A stretch of DNA of 64,000 nucleotides from Candidatus Rokuibacteriota bacterium (lineage in GTDB: Bacteria; Methylomirabilota; Methylomirabilia; Rokubacteriales; CSP1-6): assembly GCA_003220685.1 (NCBI GenBank), contig QHTE01000060.1, positions 1-64,000 of the forward strand, given 5' to 3'. This document shows positions 41,433-51,556 of this stretch, piece by piece. The position numbers and the translations under genes are program-made. Below the pieces are notes generated by a model. The model worked only from the letters and a program-made list of their open reading frames with translations, ran no database searches and had not been told where the DNA came from. The first letter of the stretch is position 1. Each line of letters starts with the position of its first letter.

Positions 41433-42535
41433 CCGCGGTGGGCCGGGCGCACCTCAAGACGGGACTGGCGCTGATGCTCGGCGTCACGCGCACCGACCGG
41501 CTGATCCGGCTCATGTCCGGTACCCGCCGGCTGCCGCTCGTCGTCGGCTATCACCGGGTGGTCGACGACGGCCGTCAGCGGCGAGCGTCGATCATCGCGC
41601 CGATGCTCGTGAGCCGCCGGATGTTCGAGCGCCAGCTCGACTGGATCGGCCGGCGCTTCCGGTTCGTCGCGCTCGACGAGCTCGGCGCGCAGCTCGAGTC
41701 CGGGGACCCGTTCGAGACGCCTACCGCCGCGATCACGTTCGACGACGGCTACCGCGACATGTACGAGCACGCGTATCCCGTGCTCAAGCGCAAGGGGATT
41801 CCGGCGGCCGTGTTCGTGGTGACCGACTGGATCGACCGCGCGAGCGCCCTCTATCACGACCGGCTCTACCTCCTGCTCACGCGCGACTGGCCGGCGTCGT
41901 GCGAGGTGCTGGTCGACCTCGGCGTGATGACCGCCGAGCAGGCCCTGGCGGCGCGCGGGCCCAACGAGCCGTTCGTCGCCCTGCGCCACCTCCTCACGTC
42001 CCTGTCCCAGGAAGGGCTCGCGCGCGTGACCGCGGCGCTGGAGGCGAAGCTCGCGGTCGACACCGGCCGGCTCGAGGGTCTCAAGCCGCTGAGCTGGGCC
42101 ATGCTCGCCGAGATGCAGCGCGGCGGCATCACGGTGGGCTCGCACACGCGGACGCACGCGCTCCTCACGCGCGAGAGCCCGTCGCGGATGCTCGAGGAGA
42201 CGGCCGGCGCCCGCCGCGCGCTCGAGGAGCGGCTCGGGACCCCGATCGATCACTTCGCCTATCCCGACGGCGCGTTCGACGCCGAGACGGTCGAGACGGT
42301 GGCGCGCGCGGGCTACCGGTTCGCGTACACGACCTGCCACCACCGTGACCGGCGTCATCCGCTGCTGACGATCCCGCGCTGCGTGCTGTGGGAGAACTCG
42401 TGTCTCGATCCCGCGGGCCGCTTCTCGGCCGCGGTCGCAAGCTGCGTGACGAGCGGCATCTTCCACTTCGCCTCGGGCTGCCGGCATCGCCACGGCGTGG
42501 CGCCGCGCCCGGCCTCGCTGCTGGTGCTTCGATGA
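41429..42535 (+). CDS. Polysaccharide deacetylase, NodB fold
   Basis: A 368-aa carbohydrate esterase family 4-like protein. The catalytic/metal motif is AAITFDDGYRDM, the zinc His pair is in VGSHTRTHALL and the later FAYPDGAFDAETVE is conserved. There is an insertion of about 90 residues between the first and second motifs. No signal peptide is seen, so it probably acts on the cytosolic lipid-linked intermediate. ATG 41429 overlaps the previous stop. Confidence 0.87.
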   Translation: MTAVGRAHLKTGLALMLGVTRTDRLIRLMSGTRRLPLVVGYHRVVDDGRQRRASIIAPMLVSRRMFERQLDWIGRRFRFVALDELGAQLESGDPFETPTAAITFDDGYRDMYEHAYPVLKRKGIPAAVFVVTDWIDRASALYHDRLYLLLTRDWPASCEVLVDLGVMTAEQALAARGPNEPFVALRHLLTSLSQEGLARVTAALEAKLAVDTGRLEGLKPLSWAMLAEMQRGGITVGSHTRTHALLTRESPSRMLEETAGARRALEERLGTPIDHFAYPDGAFDAETVETVARAGYRFAYTTCHHRDRRHPLLTIPRCVLWENSCLDPAGRFSAAVASCVTSGIFHFASGCRHRHGVAPRPASLLVLR

Positions 42536-43920
42536 CCGCGCCGCGGGCCTCGCTCGTCTCCATACCCGATCCGCAGTGGTGGCGACCCGAGCCCGACGCG
42601 CCGCGCGCGGCCGCCGACGAGGCGCGCGCCGAGGCGCTGCCGTCGGACGGGGCGGGCGCGCCGCTGGCCTTCTGGGCGCTGATCGGATTCACCTTCGTGC
42701 TGCTGATCGCGCCACAGAACATCGTCCCGGCCCTCCGTCCGCTTCGCCTCGGCATGCTCGCCGCGGGAACCGGCCTCGGCATGATGGTGATCGACCGGCT
42801 CGGGCGCGGCCTGCCGCTCACACGGATGACGCGCGAGATCAAGATCGCCGCCGGCCTCCTCGTGTGGGCAATCGTGACGGTGCCGTTCTCGTACTGGCCG
42901 GGGGGATCGATCGGCCTGCTGACCGACCTCTATATCAAGACCCTGGCGATCTTCCTCCTGATCGCGAACGTGGTGAGCACGGTTGACCGTCTCCGGAAGG
43001 TCGCGTGGGCCCTCGCGCTCATGACGATCCCGATCGCGCTGAAGGGGGTCCAGAACTCCCTCGCCGGCGTCTACGTCCACGGCGGCATGGGCCAGACGGT
43101 CAAGCGCATCGTCGGCTACGAGGGGGCGCTCACGCTGAACCCGAACGACCTGGCACTCCTGCTGAACCTCATCCTGCCGCTGACGGTCGCGCTCTTACTG
43201 CTCACGCCCTCCGCCGCGGCGCGTACCGGTCTCGTCGCCATCGTCGGCCTCCAGGTGGTCGGCATCGTGGTCACGTTCTCGCGGGCCGGCTTCCTGACCC
43301 TTGCCGTCACGCTCGTCGTCTGCGCGCTGACCTCCGCCGGGCGACTGGATCGGCGCTGGACCTACACCGTGCTGATCCTGGCCATCGTCTGCCTGCCGCT
43401 GCTGCCGGCGGACTACGTGAGCCGCCTGTTCACGATCACCGATATCGATACCGATCCGACGCGCTCGGCTCAGGACCGCTGGGCGCAGCAGATCGCGGCG
43501 GTGGGCTACCTCGCGGCCCATCCGCTCATCGGCGCCGGCATCGGCCAGAACGTCCTGGCCATGAACGAGATCCTCGGGCCGGCCTGGCTCATGGTGCACA
43601 ACGCCTATCTCGAGTACGCGATCGATCTCGGGCTGCCCGGCCTGGCGCTCTTCGTCGCCCTGGTCGCGGCGAGCATTCGGAGCGCCGGCCATGCCGCGCG
43701 CATCGCGGCGGTCCGGACGAGCGGGCGCGAGCTGAGCGTGCTGGCCAACGGCATCCGCACGAGTCTCCTGGCGCTGGCGGTCGCGGCCTGCCTTTCTCCG
43801 GTCGCCTATCAATTCCACTTCTATTACTTCGCGGGCCTGGCCGTCGCCGCCCTCGCGATCGCCCAAGGCGACGCGGGCGCGGCGGCGCTCGAGCAGGCCG
43901 GCGACGGCGATCCGGCATGA
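42532..43920 (+). CDS. O-antigen ligase/polymerase-like membrane protein
   Basis: A 462-aa polytopic protein with 10-12 helices. The Wzy_C/ligase-type periplasmic loop lies around residues 305-355, with AQQIAAVGYLAAHPLIGAGI and MVHNAYLEYAIDLGLPG, a motif of the WaaL/O-antigen polymerase superfamily. It is the best polymerase candidate in the operon. The first 45 residues are a hydrophilic cytosolic tail. It is coupled by ATGA to the deacetylase. Confidence 0.87.
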   Translation: MTAPRASLVSIPDPQWWRPEPDAPRAAADEARAEALPSDGAGAPLAFWALIGFTFVLLIAPQNIVPALRPLRLGMLAAGTGLGMMVIDRLGRGLPLTRMTREIKIAAGLLVWAIVTVPFSYWPGGSIGLLTDLYIKTLAIFLLIANVVSTVDRLRKVAWALALMTIPIALKGVQNSLAGVYVHGGMGQTVKRIVGYEGALTLNPNDLALLLNLILPLTVALLLLTPSAAARTGLVAIVGLQVVGIVVTFSRAGFLTLAVTLVVCALTSAGRLDRRWTYTVLILAIVCLPLLPADYVSRLFTITDIDTDPTRSAQDRWAQQIAAVGYLAAHPLIGAGIGQNVLAMNEILGPAWLMVHNAYLEYAIDLGLPGLALFVALVAASIRSAGHAARIAAVRTSGRELSVLANGIRTSLLALAVAACLSPVAYQFHFYYFAGLAVAALAIAQGDAGAAALEQAGDGDPA

Positions 43921-45302
43921 TTGCGACGGCGCACGACCTGGTCTCGATGGGCCTGCTGCAGCCGGCGCGCCGGCTCTACCGGCTCGCGCGGCCGTCCCTC
44001 CGCCAGGCGGCGCTCGCCTCCGGCGAGGGACTGCGCTTCCGCGAGCGGGCTGCCGGCTGGTCCCTGGACCAGCGCCGCGAGTGGATGCTCGCGCGGCTTC
44101 GCCAGGCGGTTCGCCGCGCGTGCTGGACGACGCCCTACTACAAAGGGTTGTGCGACGAGATCGGATTCGACCCGCGCAGCAATTTCACGTTCGACGACTT
44201 CGCGGCGTTCCCGACGCTCGAGCGCGCGGACGTGCATCGGGCCGGTCCGGCCCTGGTGTCGGTCGCCCTGCGCCCCGAGGAGCTCAAGCCGGACGCGACC
44301 GGCGGCTCCACGGGCGTTCCCACCCTGGTGTGGCTCGGGCCGAGCGAGCGGGGCTGGCGCGAGAGCGGGATCGAGCACTACATGCGGCGGATCGGTCTGC
44401 CCTCCGGCACGCGCGCGGCGAGCCTCTGGGGCCACCACCTCGATCCCCAGGCCGGCGACAGCCTCGGCGAGCGCGTGCGCGCCTTCGTCGACAACGCGCA
44501 CGCGCTCGAGTGCTTCCGGCTCTCGCCCTCGGCGCTGGCCGAGTATCACGCGACCCTCGAGCGGTGGCGCCCGCGCTACCTGCTCGCCTACGCGAACGCG
44601 CTCGGGGCGCTGGCGGCCGAGGTCGGCGCGCGCGGCTGGCGCCCGAGCTATCCAACGCGGTGCTTCGTGACCGGCGCCGAGAAGCTCACCCCGGCGGTGC
44701 GCGAGCTGGTCGAGTCGGTGTTCGGCCGGCCCGTACACGAGCGCTACGGCAGCCGCGACGTCGGCCTGATCGCCTTCCAGACGGACCCGAGCCGGAGCCT
44801 CGAGCTCGAAGTCGATTGGGCCAACGTGCTCATCGAGCCGGAGACGCGCGAGCCCGCCGCCCCGATCCTCGTCACGAAGCTCCACGGCGACGGCATGCCG
44901 ATGCTGCGCTATCGGATCGGCGACGTGGCTCGCTTTCCGGCCGGGAGCCGTCCCGGGCATCCGGTCTTCGCGCTCGAGGAGGTCGTGGGCCGTGAGCTCG
45001 ACCGGATCTGGCTGCCCGGCGGCCGCTGGATCCACGGCATCGAGTTCCCTCACATGATGAAGGATCATCCCGTCCGCGAGTACCAGATCGTCCAGACCGG
45101 CGACGCGAGCGTGACCGTCCGCGTGGTGCCGGCCCCGAGCTTCGGCGAGGACAATCGCGCCGACATTCTCCGGACGCTGCGCGCGAACCTCGACGGGCTT
45201 CCCGTGAGCCTCGAGCTCTGCGAAACCCTGCCGCGGACTCGCGCCAACAAGGTGCGTGCCGTCGTGAGCGAGCTCGACGAGCGCCGGCGAGCCGAGCGAT
45301 GA
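43917..45302 (+). CDS. CapK-like adenylate-forming enzyme
   Basis: A 461-aa protein of the phenylacetate-CoA ligase/CapK group. P-loop-like DATGGSTGVPTLVW, the later HERYGSRDVGLIAFQ and the C-terminal RTRANKVRAVVSEL with the catalytic Lys are visible. Such proteins in capsule loci are thought to activate a small acid by adenylation, but the substrate is unknown. It overlaps both neighbours by 4 bases and is paired with a DUF362 protein. Confidence 0.85.
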   Translation: MIATAHDLVSMGLLQPARRLYRLARPSLRQAALASGEGLRFRERAAGWSLDQRREWMLARLRQAVRRACWTTPYYKGLCDEIGFDPRSNFTFDDFAAFPTLERADVHRAGPALVSVALRPEELKPDATGGSTGVPTLVWLGPSERGWRESGIEHYMRRIGLPSGTRAASLWGHHLDPQAGDSLGERVRAFVDNAHALECFRLSPSALAEYHATLERWRPRYLLAYANALGALAAEVGARGWRPSYPTRCFVTGAEKLTPAVRELVESVFGRPVHERYGSRDVGLIAFQTDPSRSLELEVDWANVLIEPETREPAAPILVTKLHGDGMPMLRYRIGDVARFPAGSRPGHPVFALEEVVGRELDRIWLPGGRWIHGIEFPHMMKDHPVREYQIVQTGDASVTVRVVPAPSFGEDNRADILRTLRANLDGLPVSLELCETLPRTRANKVRAVVSELDERRRAER

Positions 45303-46756
45303 CCGACCGGGACTTCACGCGCGATCGGCAGGTCGCCGCGCTGCAGGCGCCCGGGCGCGCGCACGGGTCGGAAGGCGCCGCCGCGCTCTCGACGCGCCTC
45401 GGGCGTCTCGCCGCGCTGCTCGGCTGGAGCGGCGGGGGCAGGGGGCCCTTCGGGAGCGCGATCCCGGCCGGGGCGCGCGTGGTCGTGAAGCCGAACTGGG
45501 TGAGCCATCAGAACCGCGGACCGTGGGGGCTCGAGCCGCTCGTCACCGATCCCGCGCTGATCCGCGCCGTCGTCGACGGCGTGCTGGCCGCGAGGCCCTC
45601 GCGGGTGATCGTCGGCGACGCGCCCCTGCAGGGCTGCGACTTCGCGCGGCTGATGCGCGACACCGCGCTCGAGCGATGGGCCGCCGAGCTGCAGGCGCGC
45701 GAGCCGCGATTCGGGGGGCTGCGGGACTTCCGGCGGACCACGTGCGCCTTTCGCTACGGCGTGCGGATGGCCCGCGAGGATCAGATCCCGGAGTCGGACT
45801 TCGTGCTATTCGACCTCGGCGCCGAGAGCCTGCTCGAGCCGATCACCGACACGCGGGGCTCGTTCCGCGTCACCCAGTACGACCCGCGCGAGCTTCGCAA
45901 GACGCATGCCCCCGGCCGCCACCGCTATCTCGTCGCGCGAGCGATCGTCGAGGCCGACGTCGTGATCAACGTGCCGAAGCTGAAGACCCACTGCAAGGCC
46001 GGGATCACCGGCGCCCTCAAGAACCTGGTCGGCATCAACGGCAACAAGGAGTTCCTGCCTCACCACCGCGTCGGCGGCTCGCGCCACGGCGGCGACTGCT
46101 ACCCCGGCGGCAGCGTGCTCAAGCGGGCGATCGAGCTCGCGCTCGACCAGTCGAATCTCGCCCACGCGCCGGGAGCTCGCGCGCTCGCGTGGAGCGCGAC
46201 CGGCGACGTCCTCGGCCGCCTCTTGCAGCGGATGGGCGACCAGATCGGCGTCGAGGGCGCGTGGTCGGGCAACGACACGGTCTGGCGGACCTGCCTCGAC
46301 CTGAACCGGATCCTTCACTACGGCCGGCCCGATGGGACGCTCGCCGAGACGGCGCAGCGCCGCGTGCTGCACGTCGTGGACGCGATGGTCGCCGGCCAGG
46401 GCGACGGTCCGCTGGCCCCGGAGCCGCTGGATCTGGGGCTGCTGCTCGGCGGCGGCAACCCGGCCGCGGTCGACTGGGTCGGCGCCCACCTGCTCGGCTA
46501 CGATCCGCGCCGCGTCGCGCTCACGCGCGAGGCGTTCGGGCGCTTCCACTGGCCGCTCGCCGCGTTCGAGTCCGACGAGATTCGCCTGACCGGCGATCTC
46601 GAGGACGAGGCGGGATCGCTGGCCGGCGCGCTCGGCGGGGCACACTCGGTGAAGCACCCGCCGGGCTGGCGCGATTCGGCGGCCGCGCCGCTGGCCGTTG
46701 CGGGACCGGCGCCCCGACGGCCGAGGCGCGCCTCTGAATCCGGGGTGGACCGGTGA
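45299..46756 (+). CDS. DUF362 domain protein
   Basis: A 485-aa protein with the DUF362 fold: VVVKPNWVSHQ near residue 60, DVVINVPKLKTHCKAGITGA at about 220, LKNLVGINGNK, and DAMVAGQGDGPL further on. Many DUF362 proteins are fused to ferredoxin domains, but no CxxCxxC cluster is present here. Its biochemical role is unknown. The tight coupling with CapK suggests they act together on a polymer modification. The C-terminal 60 residues are low-complexity. Confidence 0.8.
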   Translation: MTDRDFTRDRQVAALQAPGRAHGSEGAAALSTRLGRLAALLGWSGGGRGPFGSAIPAGARVVVKPNWVSHQNRGPWGLEPLVTDPALIRAVVDGVLAARPSRVIVGDAPLQGCDFARLMRDTALERWAAELQAREPRFGGLRDFRRTTCAFRYGVRMAREDQIPESDFVLFDLGAESLLEPITDTRGSFRVTQYDPRELRKTHAPGRHRYLVARAIVEADVVINVPKLKTHCKAGITGALKNLVGINGNKEFLPHHRVGGSRHGGDCYPGGSVLKRAIELALDQSNLAHAPGARALAWSATGDVLGRLLQRMGDQIGVEGAWSGNDTVWRTCLDLNRILHYGRPDGTLAETAQRRVLHVVDAMVAGQGDGPLAPEPLDLGLLLGGGNPAAVDWVGAHLLGYDPRRVALTREAFGRFHWPLAAFESDEIRLTGDLEDEAGSLAGALGGAHSVKHPPGWRDSAAAPLAVAGPAPRRPRRASESGVDR

Positions 46757-48309
46757 TGCGCGCAACGCTCGCGCGGCGGGTCGTCTGGCTCGCGTCGGCG
46801 AAGGCGGTGGCCTTCGGGCTCGGCTTCGCCCTGCCGCTCATCCTCGTGCGCAGCCTGAGCCAGGCCGAGTTCGGCCTGTATAAGCAGATGTTCCTCCTCG
46901 TCAACACGGCGATGACGATCCTCCCGCTCGGCTTCGCGATGAGCGCCTTCTACTTCCTGCCTCGATGCCAGGACGCCCCCGGACGGGTGGCCTTCAACAT
47001 CGCGCTGTTCCACCTGATCGTCGGAGGCCTGACCGGGCTCGCGCTGCTGGCGTGCCCGGGACTTCTCGCGATGATCCTCGGCGGTCACGAGCTCGTGGCC
47101 CACGCCCACGGCCTGGCGCTGCTCGTCTTCCTGGCCGTCGCCACGTCCGTGCTCGAGATCGTCACGGTGGCGAACGGCGAGGTCGCCCTGGCCGCGCGCC
47201 TGATCGTCGCCACGTACCTGGTCAAGACGCTGCTCCTCCTGGGCGCCGCGTGGCTAGCCCCGTCGATCGAGGCGCTCATCACCGCCGCGACGCTCAACTA
47301 TCTGCTGCAGGCGGCGCTCCTCGCCTGGTACCTCGGCTCGCGGTTCCCGCGGTTCTGGACCGTGGCCGACTGGCCGATGATGCGCGCGCAGCTCGGCTAC
47401 GCGCTGCCGCTCGGCGCGGCAGCGATGCTCTCGATGGCCCAGCTCGACCTGCACAGCTACTTCGTCGCGCGCTCGTTCGACACCGCCACATTCGCGATCT
47501 ACGCGGTCGGCTGCTTCCAGCTGCCGCTCCTCTACATCGTCAACGACTCGGTCGGCGCCGTGATGATCCCGGCGGTCAACCGGCTCCAGCTCGAGAACCA
47601 GCCGCGCGAGATCGTTCGGCTCGTCGCCCGGATGATGCGCACGCTCGCGGCGCTGTACTTCCCGCTCTACGCGGGCCTGCTCGTCACCGGGCGCGAGTTC
47701 GTCACCGTGCTCTTCACCGAGAGCTACCGCGGGAGCTGGCCGATCTTCGCGGTGAACCTGACCCTGATCCCGCTCTGCATCCTCACCGCGGCCTGCGACC
47801 CCGTGCTGCGCGCCTATCCGGCGTACACGTCGCTCCTCGTTCGGATCCGCGTCGTACTGGTCGCGGCGATGGTCGTCGGGCTCTGGGTCGTGACGGCGCG
47901 CCACTGGCTGCTCGGCGCGATCGTCGTCATGGTGGGCGTCAGCGTGATCGACCGCCTCACCGTGAGCGCGCTGCTCGCCCGCGTGCTCGAGGTGTCGTGG
48001 CGCGACCTGGTGCTCTTCCGCGACATCGCGAAGCTGGCGGCGGCCGCGGCGTTCGGCGGCGCGGCGGCCGCGCTCGTGCGCGTGCTCGTCGCGGGGGCGG
48101 GCCCGCTCGCCGTGCTCGCCGCCTGCGCGGCGGCGCTGGGGACTGTCTACGTCGCGTCGGTGGCGGCGCTCGGCGTCCCCACGGCGGCCGAGCGCGCGGC
48201 CCTCCGCCGGCGGGCGCTCGCGGTCCTGCTCCGCTTCGGATCCGATCTGCGCGAGCCGGCCCTCGGCGAGGTCGCGGTTCGCCGGGAGCGCACGAGGTTC
48301 GAGCCGTGA
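46753..48309 (+). CDS. Wzx-type flippase, MATE-like polysaccharide exporter
   Basis: A 518-aa membrane protein with about 14 helices over residues 10-480. It starts with LARRVVWLASAKAVAFGLGF and LPLILVRSLSQAEFGLYKQM, characteristic of polysaccharide_synt/Wzx flippases. It would carry the finished lipid-linked unit to the periplasm for polymerisation. The start is GTG 46753 or the adjacent ATG 46756, both overlapping the DUF362 stop. Confidence 0.87.
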   Translation: MMRATLARRVVWLASAKAVAFGLGFALPLILVRSLSQAEFGLYKQMFLLVNTAMTILPLGFAMSAFYFLPRCQDAPGRVAFNIALFHLIVGGLTGLALLACPGLLAMILGGHELVAHAHGLALLVFLAVATSVLEIVTVANGEVALAARLIVATYLVKTLLLLGAAWLAPSIEALITAATLNYLLQAALLAWYLGSRFPRFWTVADWPMMRAQLGYALPLGAAAMLSMAQLDLHSYFVARSFDTATFAIYAVGCFQLPLLYIVNDSVGAVMIPAVNRLQLENQPREIVRLVARMMRTLAALYFPLYAGLLVTGREFVTVLFTESYRGSWPIFAVNLTLIPLCILTAACDPVLRAYPAYTSLLVRIRVVLVAAMVVGLWVVTARHWLLGAIVVMVGVSVIDRLTVSALLARVLEVSWRDLVLFRDIAKLAAAAAFGGAAAALVRVLVAGAGPLAVLAACAAALGTVYVASVAALGVPTAAERAALRRRALAVLLRFGSDLREPALGEVAVRRERTRFEP

Positions 48310-49364
48310 GGATCGCGGTCGTGGCGCCGAGCCTCGACATCGTCGGCGGCCAGTCGATCCAGGCCGAGGCGCTCTGCGCCGGCCTGCGTCAGGCGGGCTA
48401 CGAGGTCGACTTCGTGCCGATCAACCCGCGGTTTCCGCGCGGGCTCGGCTGGCTTCGGCGCTGCCCGTACGCCCGGACCCTGTTGAACCAGGCGCTCTAC
48501 CTGCCGAGCCTCCACCGGCTGCGCGAGGCCGACGTCGTCCACGTCTTCTCGGCCTCCTACTGGTCGTTTCTGATCGCCGTCGCGCCCGCGCTCCTGGCCG
48601 CGCGGCGCTTCGGCAAGCGGATATTGCTGAACTACCACAGCGGCGAGGCCGCGGACCACCTCGAGCGCTGGGGCGCTCTCGTTCATCCCTGGCTGGCGCT
48701 CGCCCACGAGATCGTCGTGCCCTCCGAGTATCTGCGCGCGGTGTTCGCGCGGCACGGCTACCCGGTGCGCGCGGTGCCGAATCTCGTGGACACGACGCGA
48801 TTCCGGTACCGGGACCGGATGCCGCCGCACGCGCGCTTCCTGTCGGCCCGGAACCTCGAGCCCTACTACCGCGTGGACGTCACGCTCGAGGCGTTCGCGC
48901 TGGTGAGAGAGCGATTCCCGCTGGCGACCCTGACGATCGTCGGGGACGGCTGCGAGCGGGGCCGCCTCGTCCGCCGGGCGGCCGCCCTCGGCGAGCGCGG
49001 CATCCGGTTCGTCGGCCGGGTCAATCCAGCTGAGATGCCGACCCACTACGAGGCCGCCGACGTCTTCGTCAACTCGTCGATCGTCGACAATCAGCCGCTG
49101 TCGGTGCTCGAGGCATTCGCCGCGGGGCTACCGGTGGTCTCGACCGCGACGGGAGACATCGGGGCGCTCGTGCGCGACGGGGAGACCGGGCTGGTCGTCC
49201 CGCCCGATGATCCGGCCGCCACGGCCAAGGCGCTGACGGTCATCCTCGAGTATCCGGTCCGCGCCCTGCGGATGGCGCGTCAGGCGCGCTTCGAGGTCGA
49301 AGCGTTCACGTGGGCGCGGCTGCGCGATCAATGGGTCGCCGCCTACGCGGGGGTGCCGGCGTGA
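48306..49364 (+). CDS. Glycosyltransferase family 4
   Basis: A 352-aa GT-B enzyme. It begins RIAVVAPSLDIVGGQSIQAE; the donor domain has FLSARNLEPYYRVDVTLEAF, and the signature is DNQPLSVLEAFAAGLPVVST with both Glu-type positions partly conserved. GTG 48306 overlaps the flippase stop. Donor and acceptor sugars are unknown. Confidence 0.87.
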   Translation: MRIAVVAPSLDIVGGQSIQAEALCAGLRQAGYEVDFVPINPRFPRGLGWLRRCPYARTLLNQALYLPSLHRLREADVVHVFSASYWSFLIAVAPALLAARRFGKRILLNYHSGEAADHLERWGALVHPWLALAHEIVVPSEYLRAVFARHGYPVRAVPNLVDTTRFRYRDRMPPHARFLSARNLEPYYRVDVTLEAFALVRERFPLATLTIVGDGCERGRLVRRAAALGERGIRFVGRVNPAEMPTHYEAADVFVNSSIVDNQPLSVLEAFAAGLPVVSTATGDIGALVRDGETGLVVPPDDPAATAKALTVILEYPVRALRMARQARFEVEAFTWARLRDQWVAAYAGVPA

Positions 49365-51556
49365 TCGGGCGGCTCGCGCGCACCGGGACCGACGAGCTGA
49401 TCTGCCGCGGCCGTCAGGAGGCCTCGAAGCTCCTCGAGCGCGCGGGCGTGATCGCGCGCGTCGGGCTCGGATCCACACACGGCGTGACGCTCGAGCGCTT
49501 CCGCGCCGTCGCCCCGCGGCGTTTCTTCGACGGCGCGGTGAGCGGCGACACGCCGAGGCTCCTGATCGACCGGATGCCGGCCGTGCGCGACGAGATCGTG
49601 ACGGGAGCCGAGGCGGCGTGTCGCGGCCGCTTCGATCTGCTCGGCTACGAGGGCCTGTCGTTCGGCGATCCGGTGGACTGGAGCCTCGATCCGGTCTCCG
49701 GTCGCCGCGCGCCCCGCAAGCACTGGAGCCGGCTCGACCCGCTCGACCGGAACACGGTCGGCGACAGCAAGGTCATCTGGGAGCTGAACCGCCACCAGTG
49801 GATGGTGCGGCTCGGGCAGGCCTACGGCCTGACCGGCGAGCTCCGCTACGCCCGCGCCTTCGCCGAGTACATAACGCAGTGGATCGACGCGAATCCGCCC
49901 GGGATCGGGATCAACTGGGCGAGCAGCCTCGAGGTCTCGTTCAGGCTGATCGCGTGGTGCTGGGCGCTGCTGCTGCTCCGGGGCGCGCCGGTGCTGTCAC
50001 GAGCGCTCTTCGACCGGATCGTGCGCGCGCTCTGGGCCCACGCCGCGCACGTGGAGCGCTACCTCTCGTACTACTTCTCGCCGAACACGCATCTCACCGG
50101 CGAGGCTCTCGGGCTCGTCTACGCCGGGTCGATCTTCCCGGAGCTGCCGCGCGCCGCCCGCTGGCGCGAGCTCGGCACGCGGATCCTGCTGGAGCAGAGC
50201 GCGCGCCACATCCTGGACGACGGCGTCTACTTCGAGCTGTCGACCGGCTACCAGCGGTACACGCTCGAGTTCTACCTGCACCTGCTGATACTGAGCACGC
50301 GCAACGGTCGGCCGCTTCCGCCGGCGGTCGCCGAGCGCGTGGGCCGGATGCTCGACTTCCTGCTGGCCATCCGGTGCCCCGACGGCTCGATGCCGCAGAT
50401 CGGGGACGCCGACAGCGGGACGCTCGTGCCGCTCGCGCGGCGCGCCCAGGACGACGTCCGCGGCGTGCTCGCGACCGCCGCCGTCGTCTTCGGCCGCGCC
50501 GACTGTGCGTGGGCGGCCGGCGCCGCGGCGCCCGAGGTGCTCTGGCTGCTGGGCCCGGCCGGGCTCGAGGCCTTCGACTCGCTCCGGCCGGCACCGCCGG
50601 CCGGACCGCCCTCGCGCCTCTTCGCGCACGGCGGTTACGCGGTCATGCGGAGCGGGTGGGCGCCGGACGCTCATCAGCTGATCTTCGACGTGGGGCCGCT
50701 CGGCTGTCCGGTGAGCGGCGGGCACGGCCACGCCGATCTCCTGAGCGTGCAGTGCGCGGTCTTCGGCGAGCCCTATCTCGTCGACGCCGGTACCTACTGC
50801 TACGCCGGCGATCTCGTGAGCCGCCGCTATTTCCGCTCGACGGCCGCGCACAGCACGGTGGTGGTGGACGGCGCGTCCCAGGCGGCGCCGGCCGGACCGT
50901 TCCGCTGGGCGGCGCGGCCGGAGGCGCGGCTCCTCGACTGGCGGTCGACGCCGGATCTCGACTGCGCGGAGGGCCATCACCGCGCGTACGTCGAGCTGGC
51001 CTGCGGCGGCGTCGTCCATCGGCGTCGCGTGGTCTTCGTCAGGGGCGCCTACTGGGTCGTCGTCGACGACCTCGAGGGCGAGGGCGAGCACCAGGTCGAG
51101 CTCCAGTTCCAGTTCGCGCCGCTCGAGGTGCAGGTCGACCCGACCTTGTGGGCGCGCGCGCGCGGGCGAACCGGGAGCGAGCTGCTGGTGCGCCCGTTCG
51201 CGAGCGTCGCGCTCAAGGCGAGCGTGCACAGCGGCGAGCTCGATCCGCTTCGCGGCTGGGTCTCGCCGGTCTACGGGCGGCGGGAGCCCGCGCCGCTCCT
51301 GGTCTACTCCACCGTCACGACCTTTCCCCTTCGCGTGCTGACACTGCTCCTGCCGAGCCGCGGTCCGCGCGCGTCGGCGCCCTCGGTGTCGTCGGTGGCC
51401 GGCGCCGACGGCGAGCCCATCGGCCTCGTGCTCGAGGCCACGGGCGAGCGCCTCGCGTTCGGTGAGCACGGACGGCCGGAGATTCGCAACCACGCGATAC
51501 CGGCGGCGCGCGACCCCGAGCCGCCGGCGACGTGGACAACGAGCGGTGAGCCATGA
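49361..51556 (+). CDS. Heparinase II/III-family polysaccharide lyase
   Basis: A 731-aa protein with an alpha-toroid N-half (NRHQWMVRLGQAY, NWASSLEVSFRLIAWCWALL, YYFSPNTHLTGEAL) and a beta-sandwich C-half. The latter begins at GCPVSGGHGHADLLSVQCAV and contains AHSTVVVDGASQAAP. These are hallmarks of heparinase II/III and oligo-alginate lyases, which cut uronic-acid-containing chains by beta-elimination. No clear signal peptide is seen. With two uronate-forming dehydrogenases in the operon, it probably trims or degrades the polymer made here. GTG 49361 overlaps the previous stop. Confidence 0.87.
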   Translation: MIGRLARTGTDELICRGRQEASKLLERAGVIARVGLGSTHGVTLERFRAVAPRRFFDGAVSGDTPRLLIDRMPAVRDEIVTGAEAACRGRFDLLGYEGLSFGDPVDWSLDPVSGRRAPRKHWSRLDPLDRNTVGDSKVIWELNRHQWMVRLGQAYGLTGELRYARAFAEYITQWIDANPPGIGINWASSLEVSFRLIAWCWALLLLRGAPVLSRALFDRIVRALWAHAAHVERYLSYYFSPNTHLTGEALGLVYAGSIFPELPRAARWRELGTRILLEQSARHILDDGVYFELSTGYQRYTLEFYLHLLILSTRNGRPLPPAVAERVGRMLDFLLAIRCPDGSMPQIGDADSGTLVPLARRAQDDVRGVLATAAVVFGRADCAWAAGAAAPEVLWLLGPAGLEAFDSLRPAPPAGPPSRLFAHGGYAVMRSGWAPDAHQLIFDVGPLGCPVSGGHGHADLLSVQCAVFGEPYLVDAGTYCYAGDLVSRRYFRSTAAHSTVVVDGASQAAPAGPFRWAARPEARLLDWRSTPDLDCAEGHHRAYVELACGGVVHRRRVVFVRGAYWVVVDDLEGEGEHQVELQFQFAPLEVQVDPTLWARARGRTGSELLVRPFASVALKASVHSGELDPLRGWVSPVYGRREPAPLLVYSTVTTFPLRVLTLLLPSRGPRASAPSVSSVAGADGEPIGLVLEATGERLAFGEHGRPEIRNHAIPAARDPEPPATWTTSGEP

